DNA from: Actinophytocola oryzae
GTDB taxonomy: Bacteria; Actinomycetota; Actinomycetes; Mycobacteriales; Pseudonocardiaceae
Length of the DNA: 64,000 nucleotides
Direction: 5' to 3'
Assembly: GCF_004364325.1 (NCBI RefSeq)
Contig: NZ_SOCP01000011.1
Span: forward strand, 124,001-188,000
Of the stretch, positions 24,340 through 32,954 are shown piece after piece. The position numbers and the translations under genes were made by a program. Every line of letters begins with the position of its first letter. Position 1 is the first letter of the stretch. The notes beneath the pieces are model-generated. The model searched no databases and was not told the DNA's origin. It was given only the letters and a program-made list of their open reading frames with translations.

Positions 24340-25866
24340 TCAGCATGCCTTGACCCAGCTGCATTCCAGTTCGGACACTGCCGAGGACGGCGAGGTCGAT
24401 GGTATGACCATCCGAGCCGTGCTCCCTTCCTGCGCCAACCGGACGGCGACCGCGTCCTCGAGGTTCTTGAGCGTCACCCCGAGGCCGTTGTTGGTCACCA
24501 TCGAGAACACCCACTGCTGCCCGTCAGCCGTCGTCACGTAGCCCGAGAGACTGCTCACGCCGGTGAGCGAGCCGGTCTTCGCGTGCACGTTTCCCTCAGC
24601 CGGGGTACCCCTCATGCGGCTGCGCAGGGTGCCACCGACGAGCTTGTCCGTCTCGCCCGCGATCGGCAGCGCCTCGTACCAGTCGTGGAACCACGGCCTG
24701 TTGCGCGCGGCACCCAGCAGGGACACCAGCTGGTCGGGTGAGATCTGGTCCATCCTGGACAGGCCGGAACCGTCCCGGAGGGACACCCTGGCCGGGTTGA
24801 TGCCGTACGCGGAGAGCTTGCTCGAGACGGCGTCGAGGCCCGCGGTCCAGGTGCCCTGGTCGCTCGTGGCACGACCCATGGCCTTGACGAGGATCTCGGC
24901 GTGCAGGTTGTTGGACAGCTTCAGGAACGGCACGAGCAGCTCGCGCAGCGGCATCGACGTCCTGGTCGCGACGACGGTCGCGGCCGCGGGCACCGCTCCC
25001 CTGGTGGTCTGACCGACCACCTGCACGCCGTGCCTGCCGAGCGCGGCACGGAACAGGGAGGCCGCGAAGTCGGTGGGCTCCCAGACCGCCATCCACTCGC
25101 TCGTGGTGGCGCCACCCGAGGGGATGGACCCTGTCACGGTGAAGGTGTTCGTGCCGTGCACGCGGTCGACACTGATCGTGTTGGCCGAACCAGCCGGTCC
25201 GGTGACAGCGGTGTTCGCGACGGTCACGTAGTCGGTGGGTGGCTCGGTCGTCACGACGGCCTTGCCGTTCGGACCCGGCGCGACCCTGACGATGATCGAG
25301 CCCGCGTCGTAGTCGGTGTCCGGCGCCACGGTCAGGGCGGACACCTGCGCGTTGTAGTAGTACGGCTCGTCGTCCCACGCCCACGAGACGCCCTGGCGGA
25401 CGTCGTCGAACCACGTGTCGTCGGCGACGAGCCGGCCCGTCACGACACGCAGGCCGGCGTCGGCGACCTTCGCGGCGAGCGCGTCGTAGTCGGCGGCCAG
25501 CATGGTCGGGTCGCCGGTGCCCCGCAGGACGAGGTCGCCGTGGAGGACCGCGCCCCGACGGCTGCCCGCGGCGTGCACGGTGGTGGAGAACCGGTAGTCG
25601 GGGCCGAGGACGTCGAGCGCGGTGGCGGAGGTGACGAGCTTCTCGTTGGACGCCGGCTGTCGCCGCCGGTCAGAGGCGTGGTTGTAGACGAGCTCGCCGT
25701 CGGCGGTGCGCACGACGAGGCCGGGGTCCGACCCGTCCATGCCGGGCGAGGCGAGAATGGCGTCGAGGTCGGCGGTGAGCGCGCCCCGGTCCTGTGCTGA
25801 CACAGGAGAGGCACCACCGAAGACCAATGCGATCAGGGCCAACAGGCCGACCAAGCGGGCACGCAC
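24340..25866 (-). CDS. dacB: D-alanyl-D-alanine carboxypeptidase/endopeptidase, PBP4 (S13) family
   Basis: 508 aa from GTG 25866, which has GGAG six bases upstream; a TTG four codons earlier has none. A Sec signal peptide covers about the first 25 residues (LVGLLALIALVFGGASPVSAQ). The penicillin-binding motifs are present in order: SNEK (SxxK, about residue 73), SNN (SxN, in LKLSNNLHAEILVKAMG) and KTG (AKTGSLTG). It trims peptidoglycan stem peptides or cross-links outside the membrane. The length is normal for PBP4 with its inserted domains. The tail after KTG ends in an odd Ser/Cys-containing stretch. Alone on its strand, 69 bp downstream of tesB or more. Confidence 0.9.
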   Translation of the reverse strand: MRARLVGLLALIALVFGGASPVSAQDRGALTADLDAILASPGMDGSDPGLVVRTADGELVYNHASDRRRQPASNEKLVTSATALDVLGPDYRFSTTVHAAGSRRGAVLHGDLVLRGTGDPTMLAADYDALAAKVADAGLRVVTGRLVADDTWFDDVRQGVSWAWDDEPYYYNAQVSALTVAPDTDYDAGSIIVRVAPGPNGKAVVTTEPPTDYVTVANTAVTGPAGSANTISVDRVHGTNTFTVTGSIPSGGATTSEWMAVWEPTDFAASLFRAALGRHGVQVVGQTTRGAVPAAATVVATRTSMPLRELLVPFLKLSNNLHAEILVKAMGRATSDQGTWTAGLDAVSSKLSAYGINPARVSLRDGSGLSRMDQISPDQLVSLLGAARNRPWFHDWYEALPIAGETDKLVGGTLRSRMRGTPAEGNVHAKTGSLTGVSSLSGYVTTADGQQWVFSMVTNNGLGVTLKNLEDAVAVRLAQEGSTARMVIPSTSPSSAVSELECSWVKAC

Positions 25867-25947
25867 AGGCGTCTCCAAGCGTCGCAGGGCTACTCGTGAA
25901 GAATCGTCCTACCCCGCGACGGTGTTGACAATCGCCCACATGTCGGC

Positions 25948-26862
25948 TCAGTCGGGTATAACCCGCAGCAGCCCCTCCTGTACGACGGTCGCGATCAGCG
26001 TGCCGTCCTGGCCGAAGAACCGGCCGGTGGCCAGGCCGCGCGCGCCGGAGGCGGTCGGCGAGACGCTGTCGTAGAGGAACCACTCGTCGGCGCGGAACGG
26101 CCGGTGGAACCACAGCGCGTGGTCGAGACTCGCGCCGAGCACGTTGTCGAAGCCCCAGTAGACGCCGTGCCGCACGAGGATCGAGTCGAGCAGCGTCATG
26201 TCCGACGCGTAGGTCAGCACGCACACGTGCAGCAGGTCGTCGTCGGGCAGGACGCCGTCGGCACGCATCCACACCTGGTTGCGGGCCTCGTTGGGACCCT
26301 GCCCGCGCATCTCCCACGGCGGCCGGGTGACGTAGCGGACGTCGATCGGGCGCGGCATGGTCGCCGCGGGTCCGAGCTTCTCGATGTACTCGCGCATGCT
26401 GTCCTGGCGCGACGGGAGGTCGTCGGGCGGCGGCACGTCCGGCATGGTCTCCGCGTGCTCGACACCCTGCTCGACCAGCTGGAACGACGCCGAGAGGGCG
26501 AAGATCGCCTTGCCGTGCTGGATCGCGACCACACGGCGGGTGGTGAACGACCGGCCGTCACGGATCCGGTCGACGTCGTACACGATCGGCACACTGGGAT
26601 CGCCCGGTCGGATGAAGTACGCGTGCAGAGAGTGCACCTTGCGTTCCGGCGGCACGGTCCGGCCCGCGGCCACCAGCGCCTGACCGGCCACCTGCCCACC
26701 GAACACGCGGACGGTCGAGTGCGCCGGGCTCACGCCTCGGAAGATGTTCTCCTCGATGTTCTCGAGGTCCAGGAGCGCGACCAGCCGGTCCAGTACCGGC
26801 TGGCCACGCTGCGCCATGGCCGCGTCGAGATCAGCGGCTGCCTGACGTGCCGCTTCGGTCAA
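25948..26862 (-). CDS. tesB: acyl-CoA thioesterase II (TesB)
   Basis: 304 aa from TTG 26862, chosen because GGAGG stands 6 nt upstream; the next ATG is at 26817. Double hot-dog fold: IFRGVSPAHSTVRVFGGQVAGQALVAAGRTV in the first half and DLLHVCVLTYASDMTLLDSI (catalytic Asp region of TesB) and HALWFHRPFRADEWFLYDSVSP in the second. It hydrolyses medium/long acyl-CoA to free acid and CoA. It lies 28 bp after pyk, the same pair as pykA-tesB1 in mycobacteria. Confident. Confidence 0.92.
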   Translation of the reverse strand: MTEAARQAAADLDAAMAQRGQPVLDRLVALLDLENIEENIFRGVSPAHSTVRVFGGQVAGQALVAAGRTVPPERKVHSLHAYFIRPGDPSVPIVYDVDRIRDGRSFTTRRVVAIQHGKAIFALSASFQLVEQGVEHAETMPDVPPPDDLPSRQDSMREYIEKLGPAATMPRPIDVRYVTRPPWEMRGQGPNEARNQVWMRADGVLPDDDLLHVCVLTYASDMTLLDSILVRHGVYWGFDNVLGASLDHALWFHRPFRADEWFLYDSVSPTASGARGLATGRFFGQDGTLIATVVQEGLLRVIPD

Positions 26863-26890
26863 CTGAAACCTCCGAGCCGGAAACGGGCTC

Positions 26891-28315
26891 TCAGGCGTGG
26901 TCTTCCTCGCCGAGCCTGTGGACTCGGATGAGGTTAGTCGAGCCGACGGTCCCTGGCGGGGAGCCTGCGACGACCACCACGAGATCACCCGGCTGGTACC
27001 GGCCGATGGACAGCATCGAGTTGTCGACCTGGCGGACCATGCGGTCGGTCGTGTCCACCTCGGGCACCATGAACGTCTCGACGCCCCACGTCAGCGACAG
27101 TTGGCTACGCACGGACGGCTCCGGGGTGAACGCCAGGAGCGGCAGGTGCGTGTGCAGCCGCGCGAGCCGCCGGACGGTGTCGCCGGACTGGGTGAACGCG
27201 ACCAGGGCCTTCGCGTTGAGGCGTTCGCCGATGTCGCGGGCCGCGTAGGAGATCACGCCGCGCTTGGTCCTCGGGACGTGGGCCAGGGGCGGCGCCACCG
27301 TCGACTCGGCCTCGACCGCCTCGATGATGCGGCCCATGGTCCGGACCGCCTCGATCGGGTAGCGGCCCACGCTGCTCTCGCCGGACAGCATGACCGCGTC
27401 CGCGCCGTCGATCACGGCGTTGGCGACGTCGGAGACCTCGGCGCGCGTCGGGCGCGAGTTCTGGATCATGGACTCCAGCATCTGGGTCGCCACGATCACC
27501 GGCTTGGCGTTCTCGCGCGCGATCTGGATCGTGCGCTTCTGCACCAGCGGCACCTGCTCGAGCGGCAGCTCGACACCCAGGTCACCACGGGCGACCATGA
27601 CCGCGTCGAACGCCAGGACGATCGCCTCGAGGTTCGAGACGGCCTCCGGCTTCTCCAGCTTGGCGATCACCGGCAGGCGGCCGCGGCCGACCCGGTCCAT
27701 GACCTGGTGCACGAGGTCGATGTCGGCCGGCGAGCGCACGAAGGACAGCGCGACGAAGTCCACGCCGAGCTGGAGCGCGAACTCCAGGTCCTCGATGTCC
27801 TTCTCGGACATCGCGGGCACGGAGACGTCCATGCCGGGCAGTGAGATGCCCTTGTTGTTGCTGACCTTGCCGCCCTCGGTGACCTCGCAGACCACGTCGG
27901 GGCCCTCGACGGACCGCACCGTCAGGCCGATGTTGCCGTCGTCCACCAGGAGGCGGTCGCCCGCCTTCGCGTCCTTGGCCAGCCCCTTGTAGGTGGTGGA
28001 GACGCGGTCGTGGGTGCCCTCGATGTCCTCGACGGTGATGCGTACGACGTCACCGATCCGCCACTCGGCCTTGCCGCCCGCGAACGTGCCGAGGCGGATC
28101 TTGGGGCCCTGCAGGTCGGCCATGATGCCGACGGCCCGCCCCGACTCGTCGGCAGCGGCGCGCACGAGGTCGTAGACCTGCTTGTGGTCACTCTGGCTGC
28201 CGTGGCTGAAGTTCATTCTCGCGACGTCCATGCCGGCCGCGACCAGGTCGCGCACCTTCTCCGGGGTGGCCGTCGCTGGCCCCAGAGTGCAGACAATCTT
28301 CGCTCGTCGACTCAC
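26891..28315 (-). CDS. pyk: pyruvate kinase
   Basis: 474 aa, GTG start. Makes pyruvate and ATP from phosphoenolpyruvate. RAKIVCTLGPATATPEKV, ARMNFSHGSQSDH, the active-site VIAKLEKPEAVSNL, MVARGDLGVELPLEQVPLVQK and ATQMLESMI are all intact. Length is normal for a bacterial type II enzyme. It belongs to the conserved backbone (gltB-gltD-pyk-tesB), here separated from gltD by about 6 kb of plus-strand accessory genes. A nested dyad lies 31-65 bp upstream of its start. Confidence 0.97.
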   Translation of the reverse strand: MSRRAKIVCTLGPATATPEKVRDLVAAGMDVARMNFSHGSQSDHKQVYDLVRAAADESGRAVGIMADLQGPKIRLGTFAGGKAEWRIGDVVRITVEDIEGTHDRVSTTYKGLAKDAKAGDRLLVDDGNIGLTVRSVEGPDVVCEVTEGGKVSNNKGISLPGMDVSVPAMSEKDIEDLEFALQLGVDFVALSFVRSPADIDLVHQVMDRVGRGRLPVIAKLEKPEAVSNLEAIVLAFDAVMVARGDLGVELPLEQVPLVQKRTIQIARENAKPVIVATQMLESMIQNSRPTRAEVSDVANAVIDGADAVMLSGESSVGRYPIEAVRTMGRIIEAVEAESTVAPPLAHVPRTKRGVISYAARDIGERLNAKALVAFTQSGDTVRRLARLHTHLPLLAFTPEPSVRSQLSLTWGVETFMVPEVDTTDRMVRQVDNSMLSIGRYQPGDLVVVVAGSPPGTVGSTNLIRVHRLGEEDHA

Positions 28316-28345
28316 GGGACCGTAGCTTAGCTCTCCTTGCTGGAA

Positions 28346-28380
28346 CGATCCCGAACTACTGGCCAGTAACCCCGGGATCG
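28346..28380 (-). promoter_or_regulatory. nested dyad upstream of pyk
   Basis: A perfect 12-bp palindrome TACTGGCCAGTA (28357-28368) is enclosed by inverted arms CGATCCCG (28346-28353) and CGGGATCG (28373-28380). It is 31-65 bp before the pyk GTG, so it is placed as an operator or 5' leader hairpin of pyk. Nothing else was seen in the 207 bp between pyk and the next plus-strand gene. Confidence 0.5.
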
Positions 28381-28522
28381 ATCCAGAAAGTTATCCGGGA
28401 GTTGGTCCACTGGCCTCCTCGTCCGGCCCGGGAACTCGCTGCAACCTCCCACCCCCTGTTCCCCCTATCAACAGTGAAGGGGGCACGGCACCGGGCCACG
28501 CCCCGAAGACGAGGAGGATCCC

Positions 28523-28807
28523 TTGCCAGGACGAGGGGCACGGATCGGGCTGGTCGCGGCTGGTTTCGTGATCGTGGCGGGAGCGGTGACGGGGACGGCG
28601 ATCGCCGCGACAGGCGGACCGGCGACGACCCCGCCCGCGACGGGCGGACCGGCGACGACCCCGCCGGCCACCAAGGTCCCCGACACGGCGCCGACCAAGA
28701 CCACGGTTCCCGGCACGACGCCGGCGACCAAGGCTCCGGACACGACACCGCCCGCCACCGAACAGCCCGAGACCACGCCGTCGCCGACCAAGAGCACGGC
28801 TCGGTGA
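28523..28807 (+). CDS. small secreted or membrane-anchored Pro/Thr-rich protein
   Basis: 94 aa. Residues 7-29 (RIGLVAAGFVIVAGAVTGTAIAATG) form a signal peptide or anchor. The rest is almost only P, T, A, G and K, with repeats of TTPPATGGPA and PDTAPTKT type. There is no recognisable domain. Its stop overlaps the GTG of the sigma-factor gene (GTGA), so the two are translated together. The sigma factor itself ends in a similar Pro/Thr tail, so the pair may act together at the membrane. Function unknown. Confidence 0.65.
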   Translation: MPGRGARIGLVAAGFVIVAGAVTGTAIAATGGPATTPPATGGPATTPPATKVPDTAPTKTTVPGTTPATKAPDTTPPATEQPETTPSPTKSTAR

Positions 28808-29511
28808 CACTGGACGCCGTGAACCGAGATGCCGGGCGGGGCTCGTCGTGGGACGACGAGTTCGCCCGGTATGTCGGTGTGCGGGCACGGACGCTGCGGG
28901 CCACCGCGTACTCGATGTGCGGCGACTGGCACCACGCCGAGGACATCACGCAGATCGCGCTGCTCACGCTGTACCGCGTCTGGCCGAGGATCGACGACGA
29001 GACCCGCGACGCCTACGTCCGCAAGGTGCTGCTGCGGGTCTACCTCGACGACCGCAGGCGGTCGTGGCGCAGCCGTGAGCAGCTGACCGACGTGGTGCCC
29101 GAGAACAGTGTGGAACCCCAGGGCTTCGAGGACCGGACGCTCGTGCTGAGGGCGCTGTCCGGCATGGCGCCCAGGCAGCAGGAGGTGCTGGTGCTCCGGT
29201 ACCTGCACGACCTGAGCGTCGAGGAGACCGCCGAGGAGCTCGGCCTGTCGACCGGGACGGTGAAGAGCCAGAGCGCTCGCGGTCTCGCCACGCTCCGCAA
29301 GCGGCTCGGTCCGCACTTCCCGGTGCTGGTCGCCGCGGCGGCGACCGTCGCGGCGATCATCGCGATCGTCCTCGGCATCGCGTTGGCCACCACACCACCC
29401 GGTCCGGTCGAACCGGCGGTGCCACCGTCGGGGACGACGGCACCGCGCACCTCGCCGAACACCACGCCGCCTGCCACGAAGAGCCCGGAAGGCCCGGTGA
29501 AGACGCCTTAG
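28804..29511 (+). CDS. SigE-like ECF RNA polymerase sigma factor with C-terminal membrane anchor
   Basis: 235 aa from GTG 28804 in a GTGA overlap. Sigma region 2 (FARYVGVRARTLRATAYSMCGDWHHAEDITQIALLTLYRVW) and region 4 (LRALSGMAPRQQEVLVLRYLHDLSVEETAEELGLSTGTVKSQSARGL) match the actinobacterial SigE/SigM-like subgroup. After region 4 comes a membrane helix (VLVAAAATVAAIIAIVLGIALA, about residues 178-199) and a Pro/Thr-rich extracytoplasmic tail. A membrane-bound sigma factor with no separate anti-sigma gene implies control in cis. Converges with DUF2461 with a 4-bp overlap at the stops. Confidence 0.88.
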   Translation: MTLDAVNRDAGRGSSWDDEFARYVGVRARTLRATAYSMCGDWHHAEDITQIALLTLYRVWPRIDDETRDAYVRKVLLRVYLDDRRRSWRSREQLTDVVPENSVEPQGFEDRTLVLRALSGMAPRQQEVLVLRYLHDLSVEETAEELGLSTGTVKSQSARGLATLRKRLGPHFPVLVAAAATVAAIIAIVLGIALATTPPGPVEPAVPPSGTTAPRTSPNTTPPATKSPEGPVKTP

Positions 29512-30173
29512 CGGCGCGGTACCTCCGAGACGCCGACGTGGTCGCGGGCCCACTCGTTGATGTCACGCAGCCCTCGGAAGGCCCTGCGCACACGGCTGAG
29601 GGTCTCGCGCTCGTGCAGCGCGTCGTCCGGCGGCCAGACCCGCATGGCGTACAGGGCCTTGTGCCGCAACAGGTCGATGCGCGGGTGGTCGACGTCGTAG
29701 CCGCGCGGTTTCGTCCTCAGCCGCTCGCCCCTGATCTCCCAGCCGGTCTTCTCCAGCTTCGCGACGATGTCCGCCAGGGCCTTGCCGTGGAGGTCCTCCG
29801 CGACGGCCGTACGGAAGCGGGCGAGCTGGTCGGTCTGGAGGTGGAAGCAGCCACCGCCGACGCGCAGCCCCGGCGGGCCGACCTCCACGTAGTAGGCACC
29901 CGCGCCGCGGCCGTGCTCGATCACGCCGCCGCAGTGGGTCTTGTACGGGGTCTTGTCCTTCGCGAACCGGACATCGCGGTACGGACGGAACACGGTGACA
30001 CGGCTGGCGTCGTCGGCGAACTCCGGCGCCAGCTCACTGAGCAGCTCCTCCATCGGCGCGCGGACGTCCGCCGCGTAGAGGTGCTTGTTGTCCTCCCAGT
30101 ACGACTTCGAGTTGTCCACCTCGAGGCCGTCGTAGAAGTCGATCGCGTGCTCGCCGAAACCGCTGAACCCCAT
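29508..30173 (-). CDS. DUF2461 domain protein (TIGR02453 type)
   Basis: 221 aa from ATG 30173 (MGFSGFGEHAIDFYDGLEVDNSKSYWEDNK). The block NSKSYWEDNKHLY, FRPYRDVRFAKDKTPYKTHCGG and GAYYVEVGPPGLRVGGGCFHL are the DUF2461 signature. Its function is unknown. An in-frame codon 18 positions earlier would add low-quality sequence and is rejected. It is divergent from the ammonia-lyase homologue with 67 bp between the starts. Confidence 0.85.
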   Translation of the reverse strand: MGFSGFGEHAIDFYDGLEVDNSKSYWEDNKHLYAADVRAPMEELLSELAPEFADDASRVTVFRPYRDVRFAKDKTPYKTHCGGVIEHGRGAGAYYVEVGPPGLRVGGGCFHLQTDQLARFRTAVAEDLHGKALADIVAKLEKTGWEIRGERLRTKPRGYDVDHPRIDLLRHKALYAMRVWPPDDALHERETLSRVRRAFRGLRDINEWARDHVGVSEVPRR

Positions 30174-30240
30174 GGGCCACAAGTATGCGGACCGAGGACG
30201 CGGACACGTCGGTCGGGGGGATGACAACTACGCTTGTCGC

Positions 30241-31680
30241 ATGTTCTCAGTGGACGGTCGGACACTGCGCTGCGAGGACGTGCGGCAGGTGGCCGAGGAG
30301 AACGTCGCGGTCACGGTGGACGAGGCGGCGATGCGCCGCGCGGCGGACGCGTGGCGGTTGGTGACGGACCTGTCGGCGCGCCGCGAGATCTACGGCAGGA
30401 CGACCGGGGTGGGCGCGAACCGCGACCTGACCATCGACGCGGACTCGAGCCCGGAGCACGGGCGCAGGCTGTTGCGCAGCCACGCGGGCGGCGCGGGCGA
30501 CCTGCTGCCCTCGGCGCACGTGCGGGCCATGATGCTGATCCGCCTGAACCAGTTGGCCGCGGGTGGTTCCGGTGCGCACCCCAGGCTGCTGACGGCGTTG
30601 GCCGACGCGTTGACGAGCGGTGCGCTCCCCCGTGTGCACGCGACGGGCGCGATCGGCACCGGCGACCTGACGGTGCTCGCGGAGACCGGACTGACGCTGG
30701 CGGGCGAGCGCCCGTGGGCGATGGGGCACCTCGCGCCGATCCCGCTGGACACGGCCGACGCGCTGGCGTTCATGAGCAGCAACGCGTCGACGCTCGCCGA
30801 GGCGGTGCTCGCGTGCCTGTCGCTCGAGCGGCTGCTGCGGGCGAGCCACGTCGTGACGGCGCTGTCGTACGTGGTGCTGGGTGGTTCGCCGGAGGCGTAC
30901 GCGACGGCCGTGCACGCCGCGAAGCCGCACCCCGGCCAGGTGTGGTGCGCGGCGGAGATGCGGCGGCTGCTCGGCATGGCGGGGACGACCCCGCCGCCGG
31001 GGCGCCGGATCCAGGACCCGTACGGGTTGCGTGCGTTCCCGCAGGTGCAGGGTCCGGCGGTGGACGCGCTGGCGTACCTGCGCAACGTGCTGACGGTGGA
31101 GATCAACGCGAGCGCCGAGAACCCGATGGTGTCGCTGGCCGCCGGGGACGTGTACCACCACGCCCACTTCCACATGGCCTACCTGGCGACGGCCCTGGAC
31201 CAGGCCCGCGCGACGGTCCACCACGTGGCGGAGCTGTCGGCGGCGCGGCTGGGTGACCTCGTGGAGCCGTCGTTCACGGACCTGCCCGCGTTCCTGGCGG
31301 ACGGGCCGCCGGGCAGCTCCGGGGTGATGATCCTGGAGTACGTGGCGCACGACGCGCTGGCGTCGCTTCGCCAGGTGGCGCTCCCGGTCACCCTCGGCAC
31401 GGCGGTGGTGTCCCGTGGCGTCGAGGACCACGCGAGCTTCTCGACGCAGGCGGCGCGCCAGGCACGCGCGGCAGCGGACGCCTACCGGCAGGTGCTGGCG
31501 TGCGAGCTGGTCGCGGCCGTCCGGGCACTGCACATGCGTCCCGCGGACCTGGTCGACCTCCCCGTCCGCGACGCGTTCGACCTCGCCGACGCCACCCTGG
31601 ACCGGGAGACCGCCGACCGCCCGTTCTCGGACGACCTGACCAAGGCCGCGGCACTGCTGGAGACCCTCGCCGACATCTGA
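30241..31680 (+). CDS. aromatic amino acid ammonia-lyase (HAL/PAL family) with non-canonical MIO triad
   Basis: 479 aa, normal for bacterial HAL. Conserved parts: the catalytic loop Tyr in YGRTTGVGANRD (Tyr51), QDPYGLRAFPQVQGP in the middle, INASAENPMV and the C-terminal EYVAHDALASL and VEDHASF. In place of the Ala-Ser-Gly that cyclises to the MIO cofactor, it reads G139-T140-G141-D (IGTGDLTVLAE). Thr for Ser could still cyclise in principle but is rare, so activity and substrate are uncertain. There are no hut genes nearby; the next gene is an LLM flavin/F420 oxidoreductase 26 bp downstream, suggesting a specialised pathway. ATG start at 30241. Confidence 0.85.
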   Translation: MFSVDGRTLRCEDVRQVAEENVAVTVDEAAMRRAADAWRLVTDLSARREIYGRTTGVGANRDLTIDADSSPEHGRRLLRSHAGGAGDLLPSAHVRAMMLIRLNQLAAGGSGAHPRLLTALADALTSGALPRVHATGAIGTGDLTVLAETGLTLAGERPWAMGHLAPIPLDTADALAFMSSNASTLAEAVLACLSLERLLRASHVVTALSYVVLGGSPEAYATAVHAAKPHPGQVWCAAEMRRLLGMAGTTPPPGRRIQDPYGLRAFPQVQGPAVDALAYLRNVLTVEINASAENPMVSLAAGDVYHHAHFHMAYLATALDQARATVHHVAELSAARLGDLVEPSFTDLPAFLADGPPGSSGVMILEYVAHDALASLRQVALPVTLGTAVVSRGVEDHASFSTQAARQARAAADAYRQVLACELVAAVRALHMRPADLVDLPVRDAFDLADATLDRETADRPFSDDLTKAAALLETLADI

Positions 31681-31705
31681 CATGGGCGTGACTACTGGAG
31701 GACTG

Positions 31706-32623
31706 ATGACGATCTTCGGTGCGGGGCTCGACCAGGCGGTCGGCCTGACCGAGACGCTGTTCCACCACGCACGGCTCGCCGACGATCAGGGGCTCGACCT
31801 GGTCAGCGTGTCCGACCACCCCTACTTCGGCGACCGCCTCGACGCCTACGCGGCGATCGGCGTGCTGCTCGGCAGGACGAGCCAGGTGTCCGGCCTGGTC
31901 AACGTCACCAACGCGATCCGGCAGGCACCCATGCTCGCCCGCACGGTGACCACCCTCTCGGCGATGACGGGCGGCCGGATCGTGCTGGGCATGGGCGCGG
32001 GCGGCTCGTGGGAGGACATCGCGCGGCTCGGCGCGCGGCAGCTGAGCCCTGCGGAGGCCGTCCGGGCGTTCGCCGAGTCGATCACCGTCGTGCGGCTGCT
32101 GTCCGGCGGCGGCGAGCCGGTGACCTTCGAGGGCGAGTTCCACCGCCTCACGGATCTTGCGCCTGCCGAGACGCCGACCCCGCCGATCTGGACGGGCTCG
32201 GTCGGCCCGCGTTCGCTGAAGGTGACCGGCGAGCTGGCCGACGGCTGGATCCCGGGCCACGCGGCCGACTGGCTGAGCACCCGCTACCGGGAGTCCCGCC
32301 CGATCGTCGACGAGGCGGCGACGGGAGCCGGACGCACGCCGGAGGACGTGGCCACCATCTACAACCTGCCGGGCCGCATCACGAAGACTCCGCTGAACGA
32401 GCCCCGCGTGAACGGACGCTGGGCCGGGGGCGACGTCGGTCAGTGGGTCGAGGAGCTGACCGGCGCGGTGCTGGAGCACAGGGCGGGCGGGTTCATCCTC
32501 TTCCCGGCGGACGACGGCACACCCGTGGAGACGGTGCTCGGCAGGTGGGCGCGGGAGATCGCACCGGCCGTGCGGGAGGCGGTTTCGCGGAATCAGCCGC
32601 ACGATCATCGCGTCACTGGGTAA
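31706..32623 (+). CDS. LLM-class flavin/F420-dependent oxidoreductase
   Basis: 305 aa from ATG 31706, which has GGAGGA four bases before it; an earlier ATG at 31682 does not. Luciferase-like TIM barrel: LADDQGLDLVSVSDHPYFGDRLDAYAAIGVLLGRTSQVSGLVNVTN, MTGGRIVLGMGAGGSWEDI and PTPPIWTGSVGPRSLKVTGELADGWIPGH. These are typical of F420-dependent members. It probably shares a transcript with the ammonia-lyase homologue. Reaction unknown; hydride transfer to or from F420 or FMN is expected. Confidence 0.87.
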   Translation: MTIFGAGLDQAVGLTETLFHHARLADDQGLDLVSVSDHPYFGDRLDAYAAIGVLLGRTSQVSGLVNVTNAIRQAPMLARTVTTLSAMTGGRIVLGMGAGGSWEDIARLGARQLSPAEAVRAFAESITVVRLLSGGGEPVTFEGEFHRLTDLAPAETPTPPIWTGSVGPRSLKVTGELADGWIPGHAADWLSTRYRESRPIVDEAATGAGRTPEDVATIYNLPGRITKTPLNEPRVNGRWAGGDVGQWVEELTGAVLEHRAGGFILFPADDGTPVETVLGRWAREIAPAVREAVSRNQPHDHRVTG

Positions 32624-32657
32624 CGTCGGGTGCACGAGTCGTCACCCTGGGGGGATC

Positions 32658-32951
32658 ATGACTACACCGGCACCGGGCTTCGCCGTGGAAGTGGGAGAAC
32701 TGGAGCGCCACGCGGCGGAGCTGCCACAGGTCGCGGCGGCGATGCGCAAGCCGCTGTCGATCCTGCGGGAGCACACGGCGTCGCCGAGGCCACAGGAGGT
32801 GGCGGCGGTGTCGGCGGTGGAACACGAGTACGGCACGTTCACCGAGGACCTCGCGAACCGCCAGAGCAGGGCCGCCGACCTCGTCGACGCCACAGCGTTG
32901 GCACTGCACGACATCGCACAGGTGTACCGGCGCGTCGACGGGCAGGGCTGA
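32658..32951 (+). CDS. WXG100/ESX-target-like small protein
   Basis: 97 aa. One helical protein with AVEVGELERHAAELPQVAAAMRKPLSIL and the late TALALHDIAQVYRRVDGQG, the usual layout of actinobacterial 'type VII secretion target' proteins (helix, turn, helix, YxxxD/E-like end). No WxG is visible, so it belongs to the looser DUF2580-like class rather than EsxA. Three bases separate it from the next gene. The trio is tentatively a type VII-linked unit; no secretion machinery is in the window. Confidence 0.6.
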   Translation: MTTPAPGFAVEVGELERHAAELPQVAAAMRKPLSILREHTASPRPQEVAAVSAVEHEYGTFTEDLANRQSRAADLVDATALALHDIAQVYRRVDGQG

Positions 32952-32954
32952 CCC

